From Spirochaeta lutea (GTDB lineage Bacteria > Spirochaetota > Spirochaetia > DSM-27196 > Salinispiraceae), in assembly GCF_000758165.1 (NCBI RefSeq), contig NZ_JNUP01000023.1, positions 124,001 through 188,000 on the forward strand: a DNA stretch of 64,000 nt, written 5' to 3'. The position numbers and the translations under genes were made by a program. Under the pieces are notes generated by a model that was given only the letters and a program-made list of their open reading frames with translations, was not told where the DNA came from and did not search any database. Shown in pieces: positions 35,702 through 44,673 of the stretch (positions within the stretch are counted from its first letter, which is position 1; the number at the start of each line of letters is the position of its first letter).

Positions 35702-36502
35702 ATGCATGGGAACTCCCGGTCAGCAATCCGGATGATTGGAATTATCCTTTTTTTTGGTTTGGCGGTAGTAGCCTTTGGCAGCCCCAGCCTTGAAGACTCG
35801 CATCCGGGGATTCCTACGGGGGCTGGTCAGCCGTCACCATTGCTCCTTCCGGCCGATACAGGCCAGGAGGTTCAGCGACCCCGGGCAGCATTCTCGGGAG
35901 CCGATCCTTTAGGATTGAATCTGGCATTTGGAGGAAAAACCATGGGAAATTCACAGCACCTCGTCTTAGGCGGGGGATGCTTCTGGTGTGTCGAGGCCGT
36001 TTACGAGCGCATACAGGGCGTCTTGTCGGTCGTCGCCGGCTATTCGGGGGGCAATACCCCAAATCCCACCTACCAGGAAGTAGGAACGGGGAAAACCAAC
36101 CATGCCGAGGTGGTACGGATTGAGTATGATCCGGATCAGGTAGGTTTTCGTGAGCTTGTGGACCTGTTTTGGTATGCCCACGATCCCACCACGGAAAACC
36201 GCCAGGGCTTTGATGTCGGCACCCAGTACCGGTCCATCATCTTCTATCAGAACGATCAGGAGCGTGCGGCCATTGAAGAATCCAAAAACAGGGCACAGGC
36301 GGATTTTAGCGATCCCATTGTAACGGTTATCAAAGGGCTGGAGCAGTTCTTCCCGGCAGAAGCCTACCACCAGGATTTCTACGCAAACAACCCCAATTAC
36401 GGCTACTGCCAGGCCGTCATACAGCCGAAGATGAGAAAACTCGGACTCGAGGGAATAAAACAAATTTCCATACCCGAAATGACCTTTAAAAGGAGTGAAT
36501 AA
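35702..36502 (+). CDS. msrA: Exported peptide methionine sulfoxide reductase A
   Basis: A 266-residue MsrA. The start at 35702 has AAGGA eight bases upstream. An N-terminal hydrophobic segment (about 9-26) and a 50-residue linker precede the catalytic domain (from about 85), so the enzyme should be exported or membrane-anchored. The active site GGGCFWC has catalytic Cys93 with Cys96; YGYCQ near the C-terminus provides a likely resolving cysteine. Further MsrA motifs: GYSGG, NPTYQEV and HAEVVRIEYDP. It repairs oxidised methionine (S-form) outside the cytoplasm, so an electron-delivering partner is needed; the small membrane protein next door is one candidate, by position only. Confidence 0.93.
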   Translation: MHGNSRSAIRMIGIILFFGLAVVAFGSPSLEDSHPGIPTGAGQPSPLLLPADTGQEVQRPRAAFSGADPLGLNLAFGGKTMGNSQHLVLGGGCFWCVEAVYERIQGVLSVVAGYSGGNTPNPTYQEVGTGKTNHAEVVRIEYDPDQVGFRELVDLFWYAHDPTTENRQGFDVGTQYRSIIFYQNDQERAAIEESKNRAQADFSDPIVTVIKGLEQFFPAEAYHQDFYANNPNYGYCQAVIQPKMRKLGLEGIKQISIPEMTFKRSE

Positions 36503-36915
36503 TGGCAACAAAAACTGGAAGTCTTACCGGCTTTGTACTACAGCTGGCAACGGGAATCTACTTCACCGTCTCCGGGATACTGCATATCCAATCGTACAAT
36601 TCCGATACGGCGAAAATCTTCAGGGGCGTGCGGCAGGTTTTCGGCGTCAATGACGGACCCATGGCCATCATTGTACCCATTGTACTGATTGTCGCCGGGG
36701 TTTTGATGCTCATCGGATTATTTGTCGCCCTGGGCCGGAACGGGCAGCTCATCATGGGGCTAACCCTCTTCGGGTTATGGCTCATCCAGATTGTGGTAAC
36801 CTACTTTATAAACGGTGTGTTCGAACCGGATTTCTTGACCTGGGCTTCAGAATTCTCTAAGGACCTGGTGATCCTCGCGGTACTGTGGGTAATCTCCCAG
36901 CGTAAGGGGGCCTAA
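36502..36915 (+). CDS. Small four-helix membrane protein
   Basis: A 137-residue inner-membrane protein with four predicted helices (about 10-26, 52-72, 80-100 and 115-132). The arrangement resembles DoxX-like proteins, though no decisive motif was found. Its ATG overlaps the last base of the msrA stop codon, showing coupled translation. Function unknown; a role in oxidative-stress repair is inferred only from that coupling. Confidence 0.75.
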   Translation: MATKTGSLTGFVLQLATGIYFTVSGILHIQSYNSDTAKIFRGVRQVFGVNDGPMAIIVPIVLIVAGVLMLIGLFVALGRNGQLIMGLTLFGLWLIQIVVTYFINGVFEPDFLTWASEFSKDLVILAVLWVISQRKGA

Positions 36916-36940
36916 TCTCAGATTCTGTGGAGAACCTGTA

Positions 36941-36970
36941 AGAATCCCCCCGGTGTTTTAGGGGGATTCT
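36941..36970. terminator. Hairpin between converging genes
   Basis: A perfect 10-bp stem, AGAATCCCCC (36941-36950) with GGGGGATTCT (36961-36970). It lies between the membrane protein gene and uspA, which converge, and may end both transcripts. Confidence 0.65.
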
Positions 36971-36982
36971 CATGTCCGAGGT

Positions 36983-37498
36983 TCAGGTTTTGTCCTCGGA
37001 GTTCTTTCGGGTTTCACCGTATCCGGCAGGGATGAGCATGAGAGGACAGCCGCAGTGCTCAATGATGGACTCCGAGGTTGATCCCAACAAGGCCTTGTAG
37101 AAGATGCCATGGCCGTGGGTGCCGATCACGCAGGTGTCCACGGATAACCTGGAAATCTCATCCTTAATCACCCTAGCCACATCCCCTTGAAGCAATAGGG
37201 CCTCGCAGTCGACTCCCTGGGCCGCCGCCTGTTTCTGCATACCGCTTAGCTCTTCTTCCTCTGCCTTTGCACGTTCCCTGAGTTGATTGACCAGATCTTC
37301 ATCCGGAACATACATAGGCCCCATGGACCCATAATACTCCTGGCTTGCTAAACTAAAACCGATGTAAACATCCTGTAGATTGTGAATCACATGTAATAGA
37401 TAAAGCTTTGCCCCATAGGTTTTCGCCAGGTCGAGGGATGCACTAAATACCGCCTTGCTGATGGGTGAAAAGTCCAGGGCTGATAGTATGGTCTTCAT
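36983..37498 (-). CDS. Universal stress protein, UspA family
   Basis: A 171-residue single-domain Usp. The ATP-binding signature G-x2-G-x9-G-S/T is present as GTHGHGIFYKALLGSTSESI. A 45-residue insertion around 45-90 (SQEYYGSMGPMYVPDED) is larger than in E. coli UspA. A ribosome site (TAGGAGG on the minus strand) precedes the ATG. Such proteins bind ATP and help cells survive stress, but the precise action is not known. Confidence 0.9.
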   Translation of the reverse strand: MKTILSALDFSPISKAVFSASLDLAKTYGAKLYLLHVIHNLQDVYIGFSLASQEYYGSMGPMYVPDEDLVNQLRERAKAEEEELSGMQKQAAAQGVDCEALLLQGDVARVIKDEISRLSVDTCVIGTHGHGIFYKALLGSTSESIIEHCGCPLMLIPAGYGETRKNSEDKT

Positions 37499-37607
37499 AT
37501 GATCCTCCTAAGGTACTAGTATACAATAGTTACCAGAAATTGCTCGTACAGCCTAGGTAATCGAAAAATTAATTGAATAAATTTCCAAACCCCGTGTAAT
37601 CTAAGAC

Positions 37608-38525
37608 ATGATCAAGATACAAAACCTGCAAAAGAACTACGGTGATCTACGGGCGGTGGATTCTATTTCATTAGAGGCCGCCCCGGGTCGCATTTTCGGC
37701 TTATTAGGTCCAAACGGGGCTGGTAAATCAACAACAATCCGCATGATCATGAATATCCTTGCTCCGGATGGCGGTGAGATTCTCTTTAACGGAGAGCCCT
37801 TTACCACCCTCCATCAGGACCGGATAGGGTATTTACCCGAGGAGCGGGGGTTGTATAAACAGGCAAAGGTAGGGCAGCTTTTAACCTATCTCGGCACCCT
37901 GAAAAATGCCCCGAAGGACCAGCTCCAGAAAAACATTGACCGATGGCTTGAACGGTTTGATCTTCAGGAATGGAAGCATAGAAAAGTCGAGGAACTCTCC
38001 AAGGGCATGAGTCAGAAGGTCCAGTTCGCCGCAGCCCTGGTTCATGATCCTGATGTGGTATTCCTGGACGAGCCCTTTTCCGGAATGGATCCGGTCAGCC
38101 AGAATACCCTCCTGGAGGCGATCCAGGAGCTTGGTTCTCAGGGGAAGACTATCCTGTTTTCCACCCATATCATGGAGCATGCGGAAAAGATCTGTTCAGA
38201 TATTTTGCTCATGAATCATGGCAAAACGGTGGTTTCCGGAAGCCTGGAGAAGATAAAGGAACAGTACGGCACCCGTTCCGTGCGTCTGGAATTTGAGGGA
38301 AATTCATCCGATCTTTCAGATTGTCCTCTGACATCGGCATCGGTGGTCTATCCCCGTTGGGCCGAATTTGAATTGCAGGATGGGGTAGCCGCCCAGGAGC
38401 TGTTAGTGTATGCCATGGAGCGGGTGACTGTTACCCATTTCAGTTTAGAGCAGCCATCCCTGCATTCTATTTTTCTCCAGTTGGTCGGCAAAAAGACAAA
38501 GGAAAACACCCATGAAAACCAATAA
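37608..38525 (+). CDS. ABC transporter ATP-binding protein, NatA-like
   Basis: A 305-residue ATPase with Walker A GPNGAGKST (34-42), signature LSKGMSQK, Walker B VVFLDEPFSGMDP and switch histidine STHIMEH. The C-terminal 75 residues form the extra domain seen in NatA-type and ABC-2 exporters. It overlaps its permease gene by 14 bases. The pair resembles the NatAB sodium exporter and related ABC-2 exporters. Confidence 0.9.
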   Translation: MIKIQNLQKNYGDLRAVDSISLEAAPGRIFGLLGPNGAGKSTTIRMIMNILAPDGGEILFNGEPFTTLHQDRIGYLPEERGLYKQAKVGQLLTYLGTLKNAPKDQLQKNIDRWLERFDLQEWKHRKVEELSKGMSQKVQFAAALVHDPDVVFLDEPFSGMDPVSQNTLLEAIQELGSQGKTILFSTHIMEHAEKICSDILLMNHGKTVVSGSLEKIKEQYGTRSVRLEFEGNSSDLSDCPLTSASVVYPRWAEFELQDGVAAQELLVYAMERVTVTHFSLEQPSLHSIFLQLVGKKTKENTHENQ

Positions 38526-39738
38526 ACTTCTAACCGTTGCCCAGTATGAGTTCAAACAGATGACTGGTACGAAGGCCTTCATCATCCTCACCATTCTCGG
38601 GCCATTTCTCATTTTAGCGATCACCGTGTTACCAAGCTTGCTGGCTATGAATCCCCAGGTGATTCAGGGTAGCGTTTCGGTGGGGCACGCGGGACTCTCA
38701 TCCCAGCAGGTTGGAGATCTCCGGGGTGTTTTGACGGACATGCAAATCACCCTAAAAGAGTATTCCGGTGAAGATCAGATCCGGGAAGCGGTGCGAGAAG
38801 GTGCCATCCGGTTGGGTATTGCCAGCCAGGCCCAGGGCGAACCGGTGCTCTTTTCGAAGGAAGCGGTGGATTTTACCCTGGTTGGTCGGGTGCAGGATGT
38901 TCTTGGCAAGGCCATAGTACGGGACCGTCTGGCCGGGCAGGGATACGATCCCCAAACCATACTGGCTCTCACCAAGGCACCCCAGTTTAGTCACATTACC
39001 CTCTCAGAACAGGGTGAGGAATCCTCGGATTCCGGCGGCTTTGGCAGCGGATTTTTTACCGTGTTTACCATGGCAATGCTGCTCTATATGACTATTTTGT
39101 TGTACGGCCAGATGATCGGCCGCTCGGTGGTTCAGGAGAAAACATCTAAAACCGTTGAAATACTATTGTCATCTCTGAAGCCAGGGGAATTAATGGGCGG
39201 AAAGATTCTCGGTATCGGGTTGGCGGGGGTCCTTCAATACGGTATCTGGATTGTAACCACGGTAATCGCATCCACCCTTCTCGAACCGGTCATCGGCCCC
39301 GGGATGCTGAGCCAGATTAATCCGGGGAATTTGGCCGCCCTGATGGTATTCTTCTTGCTTGGATATTTCCTTTTTGGCTCGGCCTACGCTGCCATCGGTG
39401 CTGCCAGCCAGGATGAACAGCAGATGGGACAAATGTCTTTGCCCCTGATCCTGTTTCTCATTATTCCCATTATGCTTCTGAGTTCCATCATCATGAATCC
39501 CTCAACGGGTTTGGCGGTGGGGTTATCATGGTTTCCATTAACGAGTCCCATCATTATGCTTGCCCGGGTAGTCATCGAGACTCCTGCCATGTGGGAGATC
39601 CTTGGCAGTATCGCAGTGCTTCTTTGTACTATAGCCCTGGTGATCCTGGGTGGCGGGAAAATATTCCGGACCGGAATCCTATTAACCGGCTCAAAGAAGA
39701 AATTGGGAGAGGTGCTGACCTGGTTATGGAAATCCTAA
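38512..39738 (+). CDS. ABC-2 type permease, NatB-like
   Basis: A 408-residue membrane protein with one N-terminal helix (about 18-42), a large extracytoplasmic domain (about 43-180) and five to six C-terminal helices (from about 185). The sequence GRSVVQEKTSKTVEILLSSLKPGELMGGKI is the hallmark of NatB/YhaP-type permeases. It works with the ATPase just upstream. The exported substrate could be sodium, an antibiotic or a peptide. Confidence 0.88.
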   Translation: MKTNKLLTVAQYEFKQMTGTKAFIILTILGPFLILAITVLPSLLAMNPQVIQGSVSVGHAGLSSQQVGDLRGVLTDMQITLKEYSGEDQIREAVREGAIRLGIASQAQGEPVLFSKEAVDFTLVGRVQDVLGKAIVRDRLAGQGYDPQTILALTKAPQFSHITLSEQGEESSDSGGFGSGFFTVFTMAMLLYMTILLYGQMIGRSVVQEKTSKTVEILLSSLKPGELMGGKILGIGLAGVLQYGIWIVTTVIASTLLEPVIGPGMLSQINPGNLAALMVFFLLGYFLFGSAYAAIGAASQDEQQMGQMSLPLILFLIIPIMLLSSIIMNPSTGLAVGLSWFPLTSPIIMLARVVIETPAMWEILGSIAVLLCTIALVILGGGKIFRTGILLTGSKKKLGEVLTWLWKS

Positions 39739-39748
39739 CCGGGTACCG

Positions 39749-39810
39749 GTACTCTCTACTTTCAGGGTATCCCTCCGCCACATCGCCGGGGGAGGCAGCC
39801 CGGAGAGTAC
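39749..39810. terminator. Hairpin between converging natB-like and methyltransferase genes
   Basis: GTACTCTC (39749-39756) pairs with GAGAGTAC (39803-39810), with an inner CCTCC/GGAGG arm. The stem ends exactly one base before the stop codon of the methyltransferase gene at 39811. Confidence 0.55.
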
Positions 39811-40974
39811 TCACTCCTGGATTCCTTTTCGGAGCAGGTAGAAGTGTACCTCCAGGGTGTTGAGGATCATGGTCATCCGTCCAACCTGAGTGAAGCATGA
39901 AGGGTGCTGATGGGATTGGGTCAGGAGCCCAGCCATGGCATCCGGTCGAATTAGGGATAAAAATCCTAAAATACCCCCTTCTTTTAGGAGGTGGCTGCCG
40001 AGGGCAAATAGTCTGCGGTGGAAGGCCGCTGCACCCTGGAGTCGGTTGAGCCTTACTCCCAGGGGCGGATTAGTAATTACCAGGTCGACCGATTCTGGGG
40101 GCATGGTGGGTGCCAGATCAAAGCAATCCCCGAACCGCAGGTCCGTCCTGGAGGTTCCCTGGCAATTTTGAACCAAGCCGGGAAATACATTGCCGTTTTT
40201 CTCTATGCCCAGGAGGCTTGCATCAGGCAGTAGAGTGTGGGCTTCCATCAGAATAGTCCCGCTGCCGGCAAAACAGTCGAGAAGGGTGGGGGTCTGAGGG
40301 AGGGCTGGATGGGCGAAGCAGTCCAGAGCCGTTCGCACCATGATGTATGCAGCCGTGGGGCGCAGAGAAATCCGGGGATTGAATACCTTACCCAACCGCT
40401 TACTCAGGTCTTTGGGGTGGGGTTCAATATCCGCATGGAGTCGTTGGTTCTTAAGCTCCAGGTGGACGACCACATCGGGTTGTTTAAGGTCAACCTTCCA
40501 CCGGGGAAGGTGTCGCCCGATTAATGCACCTGCCGCTCCCTCGAGTTTCGGACTCCGAAAGGGGTGATTTCCCTTCCGACTAGACCGGCATGCAAAGCTC
40601 CGGTCTCCCAGAGCAGAAAACAAACCGCGAGTCACAGCTTTCCTTATCTGGGAGTCGAGAAATGAAAGTACCGCGTCAAGACTCGGTTCGGTATTGCAAA
40701 ACTGCCTGCTTGCCAGATGGATTCCTACTCCCTGGATGGACCGAAGCCGGCTCAGCCTTCGGGTATAGTCGAAAATCTCCACCCAGGAATGATCCTGCCA
40801 GGTTAGGAATAGACCGTTTTCTCCCAGGCGGTTCTTTTGCCAGTGGATGGAGACCTCCCGGCTTGATTTCCCTGGAAGTACCCCGAATATTTCTCTGGAT
40901 ACAAAGGTCTCGGTGCCCGGGATGGTTCTGATTCTGATACTCTTTCTGATGCTCTTGGTGAAAGAAGGCTTCAT
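39811..40974 (-). CDS. THUMP-domain RNA methyltransferase, RlmL/Trm14-like
   Basis: A 387-residue protein from ATG 40974. The N-terminal half is a THUMP RNA-binding domain (about 60-170, with VDLKQPDVVVHLEL); the C-terminal half is a class I methyltransferase with LRPTAAYIM, SAM-binding DCFAGSGTILMEA and catalytic NPPLGVRL (an NPPY/NPPL motif typical of N2-guanine or N6-adenine RNA methylation). It is shorter than E. coli RlmL, lacking the second methyltransferase domain. Likely target is 23S rRNA or tRNA. It overlaps the upstream SH3-like gene or follows it closely, indicating coupled transcription. Confidence 0.86.
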   Translation of the reverse strand: MKPSFTKSIRKSIRIRTIPGTETFVSREIFGVLPGKSSREVSIHWQKNRLGENGLFLTWQDHSWVEIFDYTRRLSRLRSIQGVGIHLASRQFCNTEPSLDAVLSFLDSQIRKAVTRGLFSALGDRSFACRSSRKGNHPFRSPKLEGAAGALIGRHLPRWKVDLKQPDVVVHLELKNQRLHADIEPHPKDLSKRLGKVFNPRISLRPTAAYIMVRTALDCFAHPALPQTPTLLDCFAGSGTILMEAHTLLPDASLLGIEKNGNVFPGLVQNCQGTSRTDLRFGDCFDLAPTMPPESVDLVITNPPLGVRLNRLQGAAAFHRRLFALGSHLLKEGGILGFLSLIRPDAMAGLLTQSHQHPSCFTQVGRMTMILNTLEVHFYLLRKGIQE

Positions 40975-40988
40975 ACTCACCGGTTCTA

Positions 40989-42341
40989 TCAACCATTCCT
41001 GCGGGGTAGGAACTCACCCCAGATCCAGCCTTGGGTCTCCGGCTCTTCATATAGTTCCACGGCAATCCAGTACCCTGGCTGTCTTGCTACCGTACCCCGG
41101 GGAAGAGACATTTGCTTTGGAATCACCAGCGTACCCCTGGGAAGCCGCTGTATGAGTCCACCCTGGAGGCTCGGTGTCCGCCGGAGGGCCGCATTATGCT
41201 GTAATACCGCCAGGGGAACACCGAAGGGTATTGACCAGTCCTGGCGTTCCCGGGGTAGGTAGGTTCCCTCATCTGAGGGTGCCAAGGGCTGGTAATAACC
41301 GAAGAGGCGCTGACTGTTCTCTGGGGTAGTTATTATCATGGAAGTCTCCATTATAGGTAATCCTGCGGATTGTTGGGGGAGTATTTCCAAGGAGTTGCTG
41401 AATCTGGTTTGAACTGCTTTTCCCGGGAGGAGTTCTTGCCGTTGAAACCTGATGGTAACACCGTCTTCCGAAAGTCCTATAACAGCCCAGAGGGCAAAGG
41501 TATGATTCATATCAGCCCCGGTGTCGGGCTCCAGAGGTGCGGTGAGGGATAACCGGATCTCAGTACCCTCCCAAACATCATGGGCGATGAGGTCTACCGT
41601 GTATTTCCAGGATTGGGCGTTGATATCTTCTACAACAACCCTGGGATCAAATAAATAGGGAACGGAATTAATGATCAGCACCGGTTGCGATGTTGGTCTG
41701 CCCATTAGTACACGGGATGTTTCTGGGAGGTTCTGCACCCGGGTAAGCTGAGCCACCTCCCGCACCCCAAGGTAGGTGTTCTCCGCCCCCTCTTCAAGAA
41801 GCACCACTGAAGAGCTCGTGATGATGCCGCGGTTTCCAAATCTGTCTTCGATTTGGATATACCGGATCATCTCATTTCCCTCCCTCGACCAGGGTAGAAG
41901 TTGGATTATGGTTACTAATTCTCCCTGGTTTAATCGGGTCACCAGGGTTTTGTTTTGTTGATTCGACCAAACGGGGCTGAGGTCATGGATTATAAATCCC
42001 AGGGTCGCCCGTTCACGTATTCGGGTCAGTAATTCCGGTTCATCTTCTCGGGGTAGAAAGACATCAATGGGATGAGAATCTACCGCCTCAAGTCCATTAT
42101 GCTGGGGTGTCACAAAACCGATGGTCTCCAGATCTAGGTACCCATTCTGCTCAACCCCGGAGGCCCTCCCCGCCGCAGGCGCGGATTCCTGGGTACCCCT
42201 CGCAATAAACAAGCCGATGCCCAATCCGACAAGACCGGTTAACAATAATTTGATGAACGCTGAAAAACGTTTACGCCGTACCACACCCAGGACGATATAC
42301 CCTGTGCAATGAGTTATCAAGATGGTATAACCTAAGCCCAT
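40989..42341 (-). CDS. Membrane-anchored protein with SH3-like segments
   Basis: A 450-residue protein with one N-terminal membrane helix (about 28-46) and an extracytoplasmic remainder. Segments resembling bacterial SH3 repeats are seen around 120-170 (TRLNQGELVTIIQLLPWSREG) and near the C-terminus (ALRRTPSLQGGLIQRLPRGTLVIPKQ), which often bind peptidoglycan or peptides. The middle (about 205-345) is beta-rich and unassigned. Start at 42341 overlaps the start codon of the divergent gene; an inner GTG in front of RRKRF is equally possible. Likely envelope role. Confidence 0.72.
   Translation of the reverse strand: MGLGYTILITHCTGYIVLGVVRRKRFSAFIKLLLTGLVGLGIGLFIARGTQESAPAAGRASGVEQNGYLDLETIGFVTPQHNGLEAVDSHPIDVFLPREDEPELLTRIRERATLGFIIHDLSPVWSNQQNKTLVTRLNQGELVTIIQLLPWSREGNEMIRYIQIEDRFGNRGIITSSSVVLLEEGAENTYLGVREVAQLTRVQNLPETSRVLMGRPTSQPVLIINSVPYLFDPRVVVEDINAQSWKYTVDLIAHDVWEGTEIRLSLTAPLEPDTGADMNHTFALWAVIGLSEDGVTIRFQRQELLPGKAVQTRFSNSLEILPQQSAGLPIMETSMIITTPENSQRLFGYYQPLAPSDEGTYLPRERQDWSIPFGVPLAVLQHNAALRRTPSLQGGLIQRLPRGTLVIPKQMSLPRGTVARQPGYWIAVELYEEPETQGWIWGEFLPRRNG
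42326..42331 (+). promoter_or_regulatory. Possible -10 box of the Ldh_2 gene
   Basis: TATAAC lies so close to the ATG at 42340 that transcription would begin within two or three bases of it. No ribosome site is present. A -35 element is not obvious, so this assignment is tentative. Confidence 0.35.
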
Positions 42342-43353
42342 GGATTATAAAACTACCGACATTCGATATATAACAGAAACACTGTTGTCCGCATCCGGGC
42401 TCACAAAAGCTCATGCCAGGCAGGCTGGCGATGTGTTTATTCGATCCCAGCGTCGGGGAATGGAACACCATGACCTGAGCTACCTGCCCGGCCGCCTTGA
42501 TTGGCTGTTCCAGGGGAAGGTTGCAGGGAATGCCCAGCCCGAGCTCCTGGGGAGCCAGGGAAGTCTTTCCTGGTATGATGGGCATAATGCCCTGGGTGAA
42601 TTGTGCTGCTCTTCCATTGCATCCCGGGCTATCACGGATGCACAGAAGTATGGGATCGCCCTCTCGACGGTGAAGAACAGCAATCATTTCTTGGCTGGTG
42701 CGCCCTACGCGGAGATGGGTAGTGAGAATCAATGCCTACTCCTGGTTTTTTCGTCCACCGATGCCACTATGGCCGGCCCACCGGGGAGGGGGGACACCCA
42801 ACCTGTCATTGGGAATAATCCATTCGCAGCCGGCTTTCCAACGACGGCCCAGCCCTTTATACTAGATATGTGTATGGCGTATGCGAGTTTGGGTACCCTG
42901 CATAAGAAGGTAAAATACGGGGAACAGGTGCCCTCTTCCTACGGCTATAACGCCCAGGGGGAACCAACCTCGAGTCCCCAGGAGATCCTGGAAGGCGGAG
43001 CATTATCCCCCATGGCCGGCCATAAAGGATTCGGTTTGGCGCTGTTAGTGGAAATGGTAACCGGTGGCCTTTCCGGAGGACATATGGGACTGGATATTCC
43101 CCAGGGGGGGGGTATCTCGGGACATAGCCAGACGGTCATTGCGGTTTCCCTTGGGGCAAACTCCTCAATGAAGCAGGCTCCCCAACGCTTTTCATCTATG
43201 ATGGAATCCCTTGCAGATGCCTCACCGGGGGTTCGATATCCCGGAAGCCGACAAACCCCGGATTCTCAAACCCTGGATGTGCCCGGAGAGGTACTTCAAC
43301 AGCTACTGGTATGGTGGGACCGGTTGAGTATAAAGGAGCCCTGGCCTCTATGA
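42340..43353 (+). CDS. Malate/L-lactate dehydrogenase family (Ldh_2) protein
   Basis: A 337-residue NAD(P)-dependent oxidoreductase of the malate/ureidoglycolate dehydrogenase family, which has its own fold. Motifs: RRGMEHHDLSYLPGRL near the N-terminus, VKNSNHFLAGAPYAEMG with the catalytic histidine in NSNHF, and GGALSPMAGHKGFGLALLVEMVTGGLSGG. It reduces a 2-oxo acid or related compound; substrate is not predictable. The ATG overlaps the start of the gene on the other strand. The following methyltransferase overlaps its stop by 4 bases. Confidence 0.88.
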   Translation: MDYKTTDIRYITETLLSASGLTKAHARQAGDVFIRSQRRGMEHHDLSYLPGRLDWLFQGKVAGNAQPELLGSQGSLSWYDGHNALGELCCSSIASRAITDAQKYGIALSTVKNSNHFLAGAPYAEMGSENQCLLLVFSSTDATMAGPPGRGDTQPVIGNNPFAAGFPTTAQPFILDMCMAYASLGTLHKKVKYGEQVPSSYGYNAQGEPTSSPQEILEGGALSPMAGHKGFGLALLVEMVTGGLSGGHMGLDIPQGGGISGHSQTVIAVSLGANSSMKQAPQRFSSMMESLADASPGVRYPGSRQTPDSQTLDVPGEVLQQLLVWWDRLSIKEPWPL

Positions 43354-44036
43354 CGCCCCTATGGATAGTTACCGCGGTATGTGCTTCTCTCTTTTTAGTG
43401 GAATGCCTTCTACGGTTCTTTACGAAAAAAACCGGTACTGATCCCACACCGTGGTTCTGCCCTCTGAATCAACCCAAGGCCCGGAATACCATTCAGCCAT
43501 TGACTCAATGCCTAACCCTTAGCCACATCGAACCGGGATTAACAGTTCTGGCCCTTGGGCTTGAAACCGGCGATCAGGTCCACACCATCCTAAAGCATCT
43601 CGGCAGGGATGGGGTCTTTGTGGGAATTGAAGGCAATCACCAGACGATTCGGTCCCTTGAATCCGCTCTCACAGAGAGGGTTGACCCGAGTAGCTGTGCA
43701 TCCTGGGAGATCTACCATGTTCAAGATACCAGTGATCTTCCCTTTCCTCCGGAGTCCTTCGATGTGGTTTTTATCCTTAAGAGTCTGTCATCTATTCGCA
43801 GATCTGAGCATTTTCTCATTGACTCCTACCGGGTGCTTAAAAAAGGGGGGATACTCTCAGTGAACGACTATCTGCCCAATCGTTTTTTCAACCTTCCCCA
43901 GATTCCACGGCGGAAACTTGCGCAAACCGGCTTTTCCAGTTTCTTTTTTAGCGGGTCAATTCTTGCCTACACCCTGATCGCCAGAAAGGAGGGGGCGGGG
44001 AGTTCATTTCTCCGCACGGAAAAACCGCCCCTCTAG
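43350..44036 (+). CDS. Membrane-anchored class I methyltransferase
   Basis: A 228-residue protein starting at ATG 43350 in an ATGA overlap. A membrane helix (about 4-21) is followed by a SAM-dependent methyltransferase domain with motif I VLALGLETGD, acidic GIEGN after the second strand, FDVVFILKSLSS and YRVLKKGGILSVND. The substrate is unknown; a lipid or quinone would fit the membrane anchor. Confidence 0.8.
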   Translation: MTPLWIVTAVCASLFLVECLLRFFTKKTGTDPTPWFCPLNQPKARNTIQPLTQCLTLSHIEPGLTVLALGLETGDQVHTILKHLGRDGVFVGIEGNHQTIRSLESALTERVDPSSCASWEIYHVQDTSDLPFPPESFDVVFILKSLSSIRRSEHFLIDSYRVLKKGGILSVNDYLPNRFFNLPQIPRRKLAQTGFSSFFFSGSILAYTLIARKEGAGSSFLRTEKPPL

Positions 44037-44046
44037 CCTGAAATAC

Positions 44047-44595
44047 CTACCGTACCTTTACATCCATACCGCCGAACAGGGCGATTCCATCAATACGCAC
44101 GGTGGGTGCATCCGGATTGTGGGCCCGGTGGCGTTTGCCAGAAAAACCGCCAAAAATGCCGATTCCGGATATTTCGAGATTCACATCTTCGGGAATAATA
44201 ACGTCCACTCCCCCGAACACAGCCACAACATGGATGGTCATGCCCTCGGGGGGAATTACTGCCTGGCGGAGGTCGATATCCACCCCTCCGAAAACAGCGA
44301 TAGCCTGGTGGGATTGGGCGGCATGAAACCGGCCAGCCACCGATGTTCCCGAAAAAATCGCTACACTGGTCTGACTCGGAGATCCCTGGTACACCTCCAT
44401 GGCCTGATTGCCTCTTGCCAGTGAAGGAAGTCCGGGCATGTTTCGTTGAACACCCTGCAAATCACCCAGGGTCTGCAGGGCGGTAACCTGCTCAGTCCAC
44501 TGTTCATATTCCTCCAGGGAGATTTGATCTTCTGCGTACAGTGAGCTTAATCGATCCAATAAATTATTCTTTTGCAACTCCAAATCCGAATTCAT
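44047..44595 (-). CDS. LiaF-like protein with DUF1707-type N-terminus
   Basis: A 182-residue protein from ATG 44595, preceded by GAAGGAG. Residues 1-55 form a short helical DUF1707/SHOCT-like domain (LLDRLSSLYAEDQISLEEYEQW); residues about 85-182 are a right-handed beta domain with repeated phrases such as AIAVFGGVDIDLRQA and GMTIHVVAVFGGVDVIIPE, typical of LiaF/cell-wall-active antibiotic response proteins. It has no membrane segments. Likely part of envelope stress sensing; no liaRS partners lie nearby. Confidence 0.84.
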   Translation of the reverse strand: MNSDLELQKNNLLDRLSSLYAEDQISLEEYEQWTEQVTALQTLGDLQGVQRNMPGLPSLARGNQAMEVYQGSPSQTSVAIFSGTSVAGRFHAAQSHQAIAVFGGVDIDLRQAVIPPEGMTIHVVAVFGGVDVIIPEDVNLEISGIGIFGGFSGKRHRAHNPDAPTVRIDGIALFGGMDVKVR

Positions 44596-44673
44596 GGTGT
44601 ATACTCCTTCTCCAAGAATCATCATAAACTACTAGGCAGGATATGTTCTACTTCAAAACGGGGGTACGGCAGG

